Source: Neptunomonas sp. | GTDB lineage: Bacteria; Pseudomonadota; Gammaproteobacteria; Pseudomonadales; Balneatricaceae | Assembly: GCA_004195305.1 (NCBI GenBank) | Contig: SDWN01000888.1 | Span: 1-5,455, forward strand | Reading direction: 5' to 3' | Length of the DNA: 5,455 bases | Shown here: piece by piece, positions 1 to 5,455 of the stretch | Layout of the letters: the number at the start of each line of letters is the position of its first letter | How positions within the stretch are numbered: position 1 is the first letter of the stretch | Made by a program: the position numbers and the translations under genes | The notes under the pieces: generated by a model | Database searches by the model: none | What the model saw: only the letters and a program-made list of their open reading frames with translations | Told to the model about the DNA's origin: nothing

Positions 1-352
1 CTAGACCGACGCCGCCGCCGTAGGCCGCACCCTGCACCCGGGCGATGGTCGGTTTGGAGAATCGATCCAGACAGTTCATCAATTCGGCAAGTTGCAGGGC
101 GTCCTGCAGGTTCTCATCATGAGAGTAATCGGCCATCCGGCGCATCCAGCTCAGATCGGCCCCGGCGGAGAAGCTCTTGCCGTTGGCCGCCAAGATCAGC
201 AGCCGCACCTGAGGGTTGGCTTCCAACTCCTGCAAGGTGCAAATAAGCTCGGCAATGAGGCTGTCGTCGAAGGCGTTGTGGACCTCGGGGCGGTTCATGG
301 TCAAGGTCGCCACACCCGCGGCGTCGATTTCGGTTAACAGATAGTTGTTCAT
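1..352 (-). CDS. liuC: Methylglutaconyl-CoA hydratase (enoyl-CoA hydratase family), C-terminal part cut by window edge
   Basis: N-terminal 117 residues of a crotonase-fold protein whose family is usually about 260-270 residues, so more than half lies beyond position 1. It begins MNNYLLTEID and has the family's early TMNRPEVHNAF segment (residues 18-28), the first oxyanion-hole segment SFSAGADLSWM (60-70) and the second, GAAYGGGVGL (108-117). SAGADLSWM followed by RRMADYS is typical of the LiuC/AUH group, which adds water to 3-methylglutaconyl-CoA to give HMG-CoA in leucine breakdown. The residue aligned with crotonase Glu144 appears to be Gly116, so catalysis would rest on the second glutamate (Glu164 position), which is outside the window. 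The ATG lies 4 bases after the liuB stop codon. An AGGA at 366-363 inside the liuB end serves as its likely ribosome-binding site, implying translational coupling. Family membership is certain; the exact substrate is inferred from the motif and from the neighbouring liuA and liuB. Confidence 0.93.
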   Translation of the reverse strand, partial: MNNYLLTEIDAAGVATLTMNRPEVHNAFDDSLIAELICTLQELEANPQVRLLILAANGKSFSAGADLSWMRRMADYSHDENLQDALQLAELMNCLDRFSKPTIARVQGAAYGGGVGL

Positions 353-356
353 AGCA

Positions 357-1964
357 TCACATCCTGAAAACGCCGAAGTTTGTCGGCTCGATAGGGGCGT
401 TCAGGGCGGCCGAAAGGCTCAAGCCCAGGACCATTCTGCTGTCGGTGGGGTTGACGATTCCGTCATCCCAGAGACGGGCGCTGGCGTAGTAAGGGTGGCC
501 CTGATGTTCGTACTGTTCACGAATCGGCGCTTTGAACGATTCTTCCTCAGCGGCACTCCAGTCTTCTCCCCTGGCTTCCATGCCGTCCCGCTTGACCGTC
601 GCCAGCACGCTGGCGGCCTGTTCGCCACCCATGACCGAGATCCGCGCGTTTGGCCACATCCAGAGGAAATTGGGGCTGTAGGCCCGGCCACACATGCCAT
701 AGTTGCCGGCCCCGAAACTGCCACCGATCAGCATGGTCAGCTTGGGCACCTTGGCGCAGGCGACAGCGGTGACCATTTTGGCACCGTCTTTGGCAATTCC
801 GCCAGATTCGTACTTGCTTCCGACCATAAAGCCGGTGATGTTTTGCAGGAAGATCAGCGGGATTCCACGCTGGCTGCACAACTCGATGAAGTGGGCGCCC
901 TTGAGGGCCGACTCAGAGAAGAGGATGCCGTTGTTGGCGACAATCCCTACCGGGTAGCCATAGAGGTGGGCAAAACCACAGACCAGGGTCTCGCCGTAGA
1001 GCTTCTTGAATTCTTCAAATTCACTGCCATCGACGATGCGGGCGATGACCTCACGCACGTCAAAGGGTTTGCGCTTGTCTTGCGGGATGAGGCCGGCCAG
1101 TTCAGAAGGATCGAAGAGCGGTTCCTTCGCTGCGCGGATATCGAGCTCAGGGCGTTTGATCGAATTGAGCCCGGAAACCACATTGCGGGCAATGCCGAGG
1201 GCATGTGCATCATCGTGCGCGTAATGGTCGGTCACGCCCGATATGCGACAGTGGACATCGGCTCCGCCCAGATCTTCGGCACTGACCACCTCGCCGGTCG
1301 CAGCCTTGACCAGCGGCGGTCCGGCTAAAAAGATTGTGCCCTTCTCCTTGACGATGATCGATTCGTCGGCCATCGCCGGCACATAAGCACCACCTGCGGT
1401 ACAAGAGCCCATGACCACGGCGATCTGCGGGATCCCTTTGCCCGACATATTGGCCTGATTGTAAAAGATCCGCCCAAAATGATCCCGATCCGGAAAGACC
1501 TCGTCCTGCTTGGGCAGGAAGGCGCCGCCGGAGTCGACAAGATAGACGCAAGGCAGTCGATTCTGTTCGGCGATCTCCTGAGCACGCAGATGTTTTTTAA
1601 CCGTCGTCGGGTAGTAGGTCCCGCCCTTAACGGTGGCATCGTTGGCGACGATCATGCACTCGCGGCCGCTGATGCGGCCAATGCCGGAGATAAGGCCGGC
1701 AGCCGGGACATTGTCGGTATAGACTCCAGCGGCCGCGAACTGCGACAGCTCCAGAAAAGGAGAGCCGACATCGAGGAGTTGGCGAATGCGCTCGCGGGGC
1801 AGCAGTTTGCCTCGCGAGACATGTTTGGCTCGCGACTTTTCACCACCGCCCAGCTTGATCTGGGCCACCTTGTCTCTCAGGTCAGCTATTAGCTCGCCCA
1901 TCGCAGCAGCATTGTCCTGGTAGTCTTGCGAATTGGTTTTGAGTGAACTGTTCAGTGTTGTCAT
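357..1964 (-). CDS. liuB: Methylcrotonyl-CoA carboxylase, carboxyltransferase (beta) subunit
   Basis: 535 residues, the normal full length for MCC beta subunits. The enzyme moves the carboxyl group from biotin on the partner alpha subunit to 3-methylcrotonyl-CoA, giving 3-methylglutaconyl-CoA in the cytoplasmic leucine/isovalerate pathway. Two crotonase-like halves are visible: the N half (about 40-290) with the SRGKLLPRERI segment at 50-60 and the glycine-rich oxyanion loop GSCTAGGAYVPAM at 186-198, and the C half (about 300-530) with GGSFGAGNYGMCGRAY at 414-429. The central stretch LVDSGGAFLPKQDEVFPD (142-159) reads as MCC rather than propionyl- or acetyl-CoA carboxylase. There is no biotin attachment motif, as expected for a beta subunit. 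The ATG start has an AGGA (1976-1973) 8 bases upstream. It lies between liuA and liuC, which supports the assignment. The alpha subunit gene is not in the window and is probably downstream of liuC. I see no broken or missing motif. Confidence 0.96.
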   Translation of the reverse strand: MTTLNSSLKTNSQDYQDNAAAMGELIADLRDKVAQIKLGGGEKSRAKHVSRGKLLPRERIRQLLDVGSPFLELSQFAAAGVYTDNVPAAGLISGIGRISGRECMIVANDATVKGGTYYPTTVKKHLRAQEIAEQNRLPCVYLVDSGGAFLPKQDEVFPDRDHFGRIFYNQANMSGKGIPQIAVVMGSCTAGGAYVPAMADESIIVKEKGTIFLAGPPLVKAATGEVVSAEDLGGADVHCRISGVTDHYAHDDAHALGIARNVVSGLNSIKRPELDIRAAKEPLFDPSELAGLIPQDKRKPFDVREVIARIVDGSEFEEFKKLYGETLVCGFAHLYGYPVGIVANNGILFSESALKGAHFIELCSQRGIPLIFLQNITGFMVGSKYESGGIAKDGAKMVTAVACAKVPKLTMLIGGSFGAGNYGMCGRAYSPNFLWMWPNARISVMGGEQAASVLATVKRDGMEARGEDWSAAEEESFKAPIREQYEHQGHPYYASARLWDDGIVNPTDSRMVLGLSLSAALNAPIEPTNFGVFRM

Positions 1965-2009
1965 AAACTTCGTCCTATTCGTTCAGCTGGTGGTTGAAAA
2001 AAGGTCAGA

Positions 2010-2067
2010 AGTTTGTCGGACTTAACGGGCCGGATTTGCAGCCGGGTCATGGAAAGTCCGACAAACT
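2010..2067. repeat. Perfect 14-bp inverted repeat between liuA and liuB
   Basis: The left arm 2010-2023 (AGTTTGTCGGACTT) and right arm 2054-2067 (AAGTCCGACAAACT) are perfect reverse complements around a 30-base loop. The right arm ends 2 bases before the liuA stop codon, so on the minus-strand transcript the hairpin forms immediately after liuA. Seven bases beyond the stem, in the direction of transcription, there is a run of six T (2002-1997). The long loop and the offset T-run make it a poor classical terminator. It could instead be a partial attenuator, an mRNA-stabilising hairpin that sets the liuA to liuB ratio, or one copy of a dispersed extragenic palindrome. A second small palindrome, CTCCTAAGGAG (2066-2076), overlaps the outer end of the arm and the liuA stop codon. 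Confidence 0.85.
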
Positions 2068-2068
2068 C

Positions 2069-3238
2069 CTAAGGAGCACTCTCGTTGAAAAGTTCACGAC
2101 CGATCAGCATCCGCCGGATCTCCGAGGTGCCGGCACCGATTTCATAGAGCTTGGCGTCGCGCAGGTAACGTCCCGTCGGGTAATCGTTGGTATAGCCGAC
2201 ACCGCCAAGGGTCTGAATCGCCTCCAGCGCCATCCAGGTCGCCTTCTCCGCCGAGTAAAGGATCGCACCGGCGGCATCCTTACGTGCCGTCTCGCCTCGA
2301 TCACAGGCCTTAGCAACCGCATAGACATAGGCCTTGGTAGCGTTCATGGTGCTGTACATGTCGGCAATTTTACCCTGCATCAACTGAAATGTCCCGATCG
2401 ATTGGCCGAACTGTTTGCGCTCATGGATAAAAGGCACAACCACATCCATGCAGGCCTGCATGATGCCCAAGGGGCCACCGGAGAGGACCGAGCGCTCGTA
2501 GTCGAGGCCGCTCATCAGCACGTTGACCCCTTTATTCAGGGGTCCGAGGATGTTTTCGGCAGGAACTTCGCAGTTTTCGAACACCAACTCGCAGGTGTTT
2601 GAGCCGCGCATCCCCAGTTTGTCGAGCTTCTGAGCGGTGGAGAATCCCTTCATACCCTTCTCGATCAGAAAGGCCGTGATCCCCCTGGAGCCGGCCGCGG
2701 GGTCGGTCTTGGCGTAGACCACCAGCACATCGGCATCGGGGCCATTGGTGATCCACATCTTGTTGCCGTTGAGGTAGTAGCTGTCGCCCTCGCGGTCGGC
2801 GCGCAGACGCATGCTCACCACGTCGGAACCGGCCCCAGGCTCACTCATCGCCAGGGCACCCACATGCTCGCCGGAGATCAGTTTTGGCAGATACTTGCGC
2901 CTCTGCTCTTCGTTGCCGTTGCGGTGGATCTGGTTGACACACAGATTGGAGTGGGCGCCGTAAGAGAGGGCGACCGAGGCCGAGGCGCGGCTCAACTCCT
3001 CCATGACGATGACGTGTTCAAGGTAGCCCATGCCGGCGCCGCCGTACTCTTCGGGGATGGTGATACCGAGCAGTCCCAGGTCGCCCATCTTGCGCCACAT
3101 GTCGGCCGGGAATTCGTTGTCGCGGTCGATCTCGGCAGCGCGAGGAGCGAGTTCGGCGGCGGCGAAGGCGGCGACAGTTTCACGCAGCAGGACGGCGGTT
3201 TCGCCGAGGTCGAAATTGAGAGTCGGATAGCTGGCCAT
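2069..3238 (-). CDS. liuA: Isovaleryl-CoA dehydrogenase
   Basis: 389 residues, full length for the acyl-CoA dehydrogenase family. This FAD enzyme oxidises isovaleryl-CoA to 3-methylcrotonyl-CoA and passes electrons to electron-transfer flavoprotein. The first family signature is at 130-142 (AMSEPGAGSDVVS) and the second region, GGVGYTNDYPTGRYLRDAK, is at 345-363, followed by YEIGAGTSEIRR (365-376). Two details point to isovaleryl-CoA dehydrogenase rather than a straight-chain enzyme. The usual catalytic glutamate position of the YEGT motif is Ala369, while Glu248 stands in LDYERSVLSGGPLG (245-258), the place of human IVD Glu254. The ATG start is set by a strong AAGGAG at 3253-3248, 9 bases upstream. 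It is the first gene of the minus-strand cluster liuA-liuB-liuC and is transcribed away from the methyltransferase gene at 3686. It is intact, with no unusual insertions. Confidence 0.96.
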   Translation of the reverse strand: MASYPTLNFDLGETAVLLRETVAAFAAAELAPRAAEIDRDNEFPADMWRKMGDLGLLGITIPEEYGGAGMGYLEHVIVMEELSRASASVALSYGAHSNLCVNQIHRNGNEEQRRKYLPKLISGEHVGALAMSEPGAGSDVVSMRLRADREGDSYYLNGNKMWITNGPDADVLVVYAKTDPAAGSRGITAFLIEKGMKGFSTAQKLDKLGMRGSNTCELVFENCEVPAENILGPLNKGVNVLMSGLDYERSVLSGGPLGIMQACMDVVVPFIHERKQFGQSIGTFQLMQGKIADMYSTMNATKAYVYAVAKACDRGETARKDAAGAILYSAEKATWMALEAIQTLGGVGYTNDYPTGRYLRDAKLYEIGAGTSEIRRMLIGRELFNESAP

Positions 3239-3247
3239 AACAGGTTT

Positions 3248-3253
3248 CTCCTT
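3248..3253 (-). promoter_or_regulatory. Ribosome-binding site of liuA
   Basis: AAGGAG on the minus strand, 9 bases before the ATG at 3238. It is the strongest Shine-Dalgarno match in the window and fixes the liuA start; liuB and liuC have only AGGA. Confidence 0.8.
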
Positions 3254-3309
3254 TTGAATAGTTAAGTTGACAGGCTAAATTGCAACCGGCATACCAAACG
3301 CTGTTATGT

Positions 3310-3339
3310 TTTATATATAAGTAGCACCCGATACCCCAA
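3310..3339 (-). promoter_or_regulatory. Candidate sigma-70-type promoter for the liu genes
   Basis: On the minus strand TTGGGG (3339-3334, three of six matches to the -35 consensus) is followed after 16 bases by TATATA (3317-3312), or after 18 bases by TATAAA (3315-3310). Transcription would start around 3303, giving a leader of roughly 65 bases before liuA. The -10 box is good and the -35 box weak, as in activator-dependent promoters. The AT run is itself a 10-bp palindrome and would read equally well on the other strand, so direction is inferred from the position of liuA. Confidence 0.35.
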
Positions 3340-3481
3340 GTACCTGTTTTAGCGTGTCTTCAATGGGGTTGACCCTGATTGTGGACGGAGCTGCAACGAA
3401 AGGAGATATCATTAATTCGTAGCCAAATATAAACAGGTTGGACTGAAACCGGAGGGCAAACTCAGCGCAGATGCGGGCCAC
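3311..3481 (-). other. Unassigned 56-codon reading frame, doubtful gene
   Basis: A GTG (3481-3479) opens a frame ending at TAA (3313-3311), just upstream of liuA. The product would begin VARICAEFALRF and end TLKQVLGVSGATYI. The first 16 or so codons use C- or G-ending codons often, as the neighbouring genes do. No Shine-Dalgarno sequence precedes the GTG; an in-frame TAG lies immediately upstream (3493-3491), and an internal ATG at 3412 also lacks one. I recognise no family. The frame overlaps the candidate liuA promoter. It may be a small gene, the decayed tail of a former gene, or chance. Confidence 0.15.
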
Positions 3482-3487
3482 AGATCT

Positions 3488-3522
3488 TGTCTACATTCGG
3501 ATAATTTATCCGGACGGAGACA
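3488..3522. promoter_or_regulatory. Interrupted palindrome, candidate operator
   Basis: Everything is symmetric about base 3505. The core CGGATAA-T-TTATCCG (3498-3512) is a perfect 7-bp inverted repeat with a one-base centre. Outer arms TGTCT (3488-3492) and AGACA (3518-3522) pair on the same axis, and two of the five intervening positions also pair. In total 14 of 17 position pairs are Watson-Crick. The one-base centre suits a dimeric DNA-binding protein better than an RNA hairpin. It lies about 250 bases from the liuA start and 164 bases from the methyltransferase start, so which gene it might control is open. Confidence 0.5.
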
Positions 3523-3557
3523 GGGGCTGGTATTCCGCAGAATTTTTCAAATAATCC

Positions 3558-3587
3558 TTAAATATCTGTGCTCTTACTTGCTATGCT
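3558..3587 (+). promoter_or_regulatory. Weak candidate promoter for the methyltransferase gene
   Basis: TTAAAT (3558-3563), an 18-base spacer and TATGCT (3582-3587). Matches are three of six and four of six, in an AT-rich stretch about 100 bases before the start codon. This is the best plus-strand pair I found close to the gene, but such matches are common by chance. Confidence 0.2.
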
Positions 3588-3685
3588 ACTGGGGGCGCCA
3601 TCAGCATCAGAAACAGGACATTGACGGTTGAATACGTTTTCACATTACGCCTTACTTCTTCAACAACCCCTGACAAGAGGTTCCT

Positions 3686-4489
3686 ATGGCTGATTTGTAT
3701 GCGACGATTAAAGAGCTAGATCCCGGCGTTAAAGAGCGACTCGCCGATGTTTTGGAGAAGCGCGCCGCCGACTCGAGGCAACGGGAGATGCTTCATTCAT
3801 ACCTGTCGGAAATAGATTTTCCACCGGCTGCACGGGTGTTGGAAATTGGCTGTGGCACCGGGGGAGTCACGCGCACCCTGGCGAACTGGCCTGGCGTTTG
3901 TGAGGCGGTGGGACTTGACCCCTCTGCGGTATTCCTATCCAAGGCCCGGGAACTCGGCAGCGCTATCCCAAACCTCTCATTTGAGCAGGGCGATGGGCGC
4001 TCCTTGCCCTTTAACGACAAGTCTTTCGATGTTGTCATCGTCCATACCACCCTGTGCCACGTGCCCGATCCGGCGGGGCTGGCAGCAGAAGCCTATAGAG
4101 TCCTCCGGCCCAAGGGATGTTTGGCCATCTTTGATGGCGATTACGCCACCGCAACCATTGCCAGAGGCGACTCCGATCCGCTTGAGGCCTGCATCCATGC
4201 CTTTCGTGATGGCTTTGTTCACGACAAGTGGCTGGTTCGGCGGCTGCCTGTCTTGATTCAATCCTGCGGATTCGATGTTCAGCCGATGCGTAGCCACGGC
4301 TATGTGGAGGCCGGGAGAGGTTCCTACCTCCTGACCTGGATCGATCGGGGAGCAGACCTATTAGTTCAGACAGGGGCTATTGGCGAAGAAAAAGCAGAAG
4401 CCCTAAAAGTTGAAGCGCGTCGAAGAAGCGATAACAACCATTGGTTTGGCCACATCGCCTTCGCCAGTCTCTTGGCGACAAAACCTTAA
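3686..4489 (+). CDS. Class I SAM-dependent methyltransferase, substrate unknown
   Basis: 267 residues with one Rossmann-type methyltransferase domain of the UbiE/Methyltransf_11 kind at about 45-155. SAM-binding motif I is VLEIGCGTGG (51-60), the acidic residue that holds the ribose is Asp78 in VGLDPS (75-80), an acidic GDGRSLPF loop follows at 102-109, motif IV is FDVVIVHTTLCHVPDP (114-129), and RVLRPKGCLAIFDGD (138-152) closes the core. The remaining 115 residues form a C-terminal helical extension ending HWFGHIAFASLLATKP, presumably the substrate-binding cap. There is no signal peptide or membrane segment, so it should be cytoplasmic. The ATG is preceded by AGAGG (3676-3680) 5 bases upstream. 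It is divergent from the liu genes and followed 87 bases later by the Nudix-MBL gene, with no terminator visible in between, so the two may be co-transcribed. The sequence does not reveal the substrate; a small metabolite or quinone-like compound is typical of the fold. Confidence 0.88.
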   Translation: MADLYATIKELDPGVKERLADVLEKRAADSRQREMLHSYLSEIDFPPAARVLEIGCGTGGVTRTLANWPGVCEAVGLDPSAVFLSKARELGSAIPNLSFEQGDGRSLPFNDKSFDVVIVHTTLCHVPDPAGLAAEAYRVLRPKGCLAIFDGDYATATIARGDSDPLEACIHAFRDGFVHDKWLVRRLPVLIQSCGFDVQPMRSHGYVEAGRGSYLLTWIDRGADLLVQTGAIGEEKAEALKVEARRRSDNNHWFGHIAFASLLATKP

Positions 4490-4576
4490 ATAACCGGCCG
4501 CACTGACGATCTGCCCTGGCGTGGCGAGGCACGAACAAGCGCATTCCACGGATATGGCTAAGAAAGAGTAAATACG

Positions 4577-5455
4577 TTGAAAATCATCGATTCCGTAGCT
4601 GCCGTATTCTGTCATAACGACCAGGTCTTCTCGGTGCGTCGTCAGTCATACCTGAATGCCTTCCCGGGATATGAGTCCTTTCCAGGTGGAAAAATTGATC
4701 GCGAAGATTCCACAAGTCAGCACTCTGCCCCCTTTCTCTGTGATTTGGACGGTCAGAAAATGCACGCGCTGGTTCGCGAGATTCAGGAAGAGCTTGCCTA
4801 TGACATCCCCAGGGAGATCAGCGCCGGCCAGGTGACCGCGGTCCGATATCTGGCAACGGCGCTGGCACCCGCCATAACACCAGTACGATTTCGCTTGCAC
4901 TTCTTCCGCATCGACCTCAAGACACGCCCTCTGTTTACAACGGATTGCGGAGAAATTGCCGACAGCTGCTGGGAGACGCCCCAGCAATTGCTCGGCAGGT
5001 TTCATCGCGGAGATGCCTTGATGGTCCCACCGCTGCGCTGGATGCTCGAAGAGTTAGGTCGTAATCCGCAAGGAGCCAATTTTGGTGACCTGTCACCGCA
5101 GTTCGATGAAGAGAACTATGTGCCCCAGTTAGAGTTGCTCAGTGGCTTTCACATACTGCCGATCCCGTCCTGCACCTTCCCGCCGGTCAAACGAACCAAT
5201 GCTTTTTTAATCGGTGACGAAGATGAGGCAAAAATCCTCATCGATCCCTCCCCTGAATCTCCGCAGGTGCTAAAAAAACTGGTGTGTACGCTGGGAGATG
5301 ATGGCGTAGATGCCCTGTTTATAACCCACCATCATCGCGATCATCATGAACATGCGCCAGAGTTGGCCCGGCACTTAAACCTGCCGGTCTGTATGAGTGA
5401 ATACACCTGTTCTCGCATAACCCAAGAATATGGCGCCGACTATTTATCCAACATA
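4577..5455 (+). CDS. Nudix hydrolase - metallo-beta-lactamase-fold fusion protein, C-terminus cut by window edge
   Basis: An uninterrupted frame of 293 codons runs off the right edge. Residues 1-160 are a Nudix domain, which cleaves nucleoside diphosphates linked to another group. FPGG is at 35-38 and Gly37-x5-Glu43 opens the Nudix box. The metal-binding half REIQEEL is at 67-73 (Glu68, Glu71, Glu72), separated from Glu43 by 23 residues instead of 7. Gly31-x3-FPGG resembles the CoA diphosphatase signature. After a linker, a metallo-beta-lactamase fold starts near 190, with HHHRDH at 251-256 giving the HxHxDH metal ligands (His251, His253, Asp255, His256); the remaining ligands lie outside. 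The start is taken as TTG: an in-frame TAA at 4559-4561 leaves no ATG or GTG before residue 20, and the first Nudix strand (KIIDSVAAVF) needs this start. The ribosome-binding site is weak (AAAGAG, 4563-4568). The MBL part may cut an ester, thioester or phosphoester. CoA or acyl-CoA derivatives are a guess suggested by the Nudix type and the liu neighbours. Confidence 0.85.
   Translation, partial: MKIIDSVAAVFCHNDQVFSVRRQSYLNAFPGYESFPGGKIDREDSTSQHSAPFLCDLDGQKMHALVREIQEELAYDIPREISAGQVTAVRYLATALAPAITPVRFRLHFFRIDLKTRPLFTTDCGEIADSCWETPQQLLGRFHRGDALMVPPLRWMLEELGRNPQGANFGDLSPQFDEENYVPQLELLSGFHILPIPSCTFPPVKRTNAFLIGDEDEAKILIDPSPESPQVLKKLVCTLGDDGVDALFITHHHRDHHEHAPELARHLNLPVCMSEYTCSRITQEYGADYLSNI

Larger units (their letters stand above)
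3239..3685. other. Divergent intergenic region between liuA and the methyltransferase gene
   Basis: This 447-base stretch has no convincing gene and is visibly richer in A and T than its flanks. From left to right it contains the liuA ribosome-binding site (3248-3253), a candidate minus-strand promoter around the TTATATATAA palindrome (3311-3320), an unassigned 56-codon minus-strand reading frame (3481 to 3311), a symmetric palindrome (3488-3522) and a weak plus-strand promoter candidate (3558-3587). The leader of the methyltransferase gene (about 3590-3685) shows no further clear structure. No regulator gene such as liuR is present, so any control of the liu genes must be encoded elsewhere. 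Confidence 0.75.

Noticed and set aside
345..1328. A 327-codon open frame on the plus strand opposite liuB
   Set aside because: It lies entirely antisense to a clearly real carboxyltransferase gene, and its translation shows no family motif. Long antisense frames are expected opposite GC-rich genes.
1994..2602. A 202-codon plus-strand frame opposite the end of liuA
   Set aside because: It overlaps the well-supported liuA on the other strand, has no recognisable domain and no ribosome-binding site that stands out.
3267..3295. A perfect TTGACA (3267-3272) on the plus strand upstream of liuA
   Set aside because: At the right spacing the -10 position reads CATACC, which lacks the essential final T. 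It would also fire away from liuA through a 390-base leader, so it is probably chance.
3321..3422. A short plus-strand frame containing ATG at 3363 and ending at TAG 3420-3422
   Set aside because: It would encode only 19 residues from its ATG, has no ribosome-binding site and overlaps the minus-strand frame and the candidate promoter.
4490..4576. A possible terminator after the methyltransferase gene (TGCC at 4511 pairing with GGCA near 4527)
   Set aside because: The stem is only four base pairs and no T-run follows, so it does not qualify.
4646..5005. A 119-codon minus-strand frame
   Set aside because: It is opposite the Nudix-MBL gene, whose motifs are intact in the plus-strand frame, so it is a shadow.

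Overview
The window comes from a bacterium with moderately GC-rich DNA and tightly packed genes. The proteins read as proteobacterial in the broad sense (a gamma-type lineage or the Desulfuromonas/Geobacter side). This is a judgement from the look of the proteins and cannot be narrowed without a database search. There are no RNA genes, insertion sequences, CRISPR arrays or phage genes.

Left part (1-3238, all on the minus strand): the leucine/isovalerate catabolic cluster in the order liuA - liuB - liuC. LiuA (isovaleryl-CoA dehydrogenase) makes 3-methylcrotonyl-CoA. LiuB is the carboxyltransferase subunit of the biotin enzyme that carboxylates it to 3-methylglutaconyl-CoA. LiuC (cut by the left edge) hydrates that to HMG-CoA. 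The biotin carboxylase subunit (LiuD) and HMG-CoA lyase (LiuE) needed to finish the pathway are not in the window; they probably lie beyond position 1. liuB and liuC are 4 bases apart, but liuA and liuB are separated by about 100 bases that hold a perfect 14-bp inverted repeat. No LiuR-type regulator gene is visible.

Middle (3239-3685): a 447-base, AT-richer divergent intergenic region. It holds a candidate liuA promoter, a symmetric 35-bp interrupted palindrome that could be an operator, a weak candidate promoter for the rightward gene, and a 56-codon unassigned minus-strand reading frame.

Right part (3686-5455, plus strand): a class I SAM-dependent methyltransferase of unknown substrate, then after 87 bases a gene that runs off the right edge. 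That gene begins at a TTG codon and encodes a Nudix domain with an insertion inside its Nudix box, fused to a metallo-beta-lactamase-fold domain. The Nudix part has features compatible with a CoA-type diphosphatase, which would fit next to acyl-CoA catabolism, but this link is an inference. The Nudix-MBL fusion and the two inverted repeats are the parts most worth a second look; I see no clear evidence of a wholly new system.
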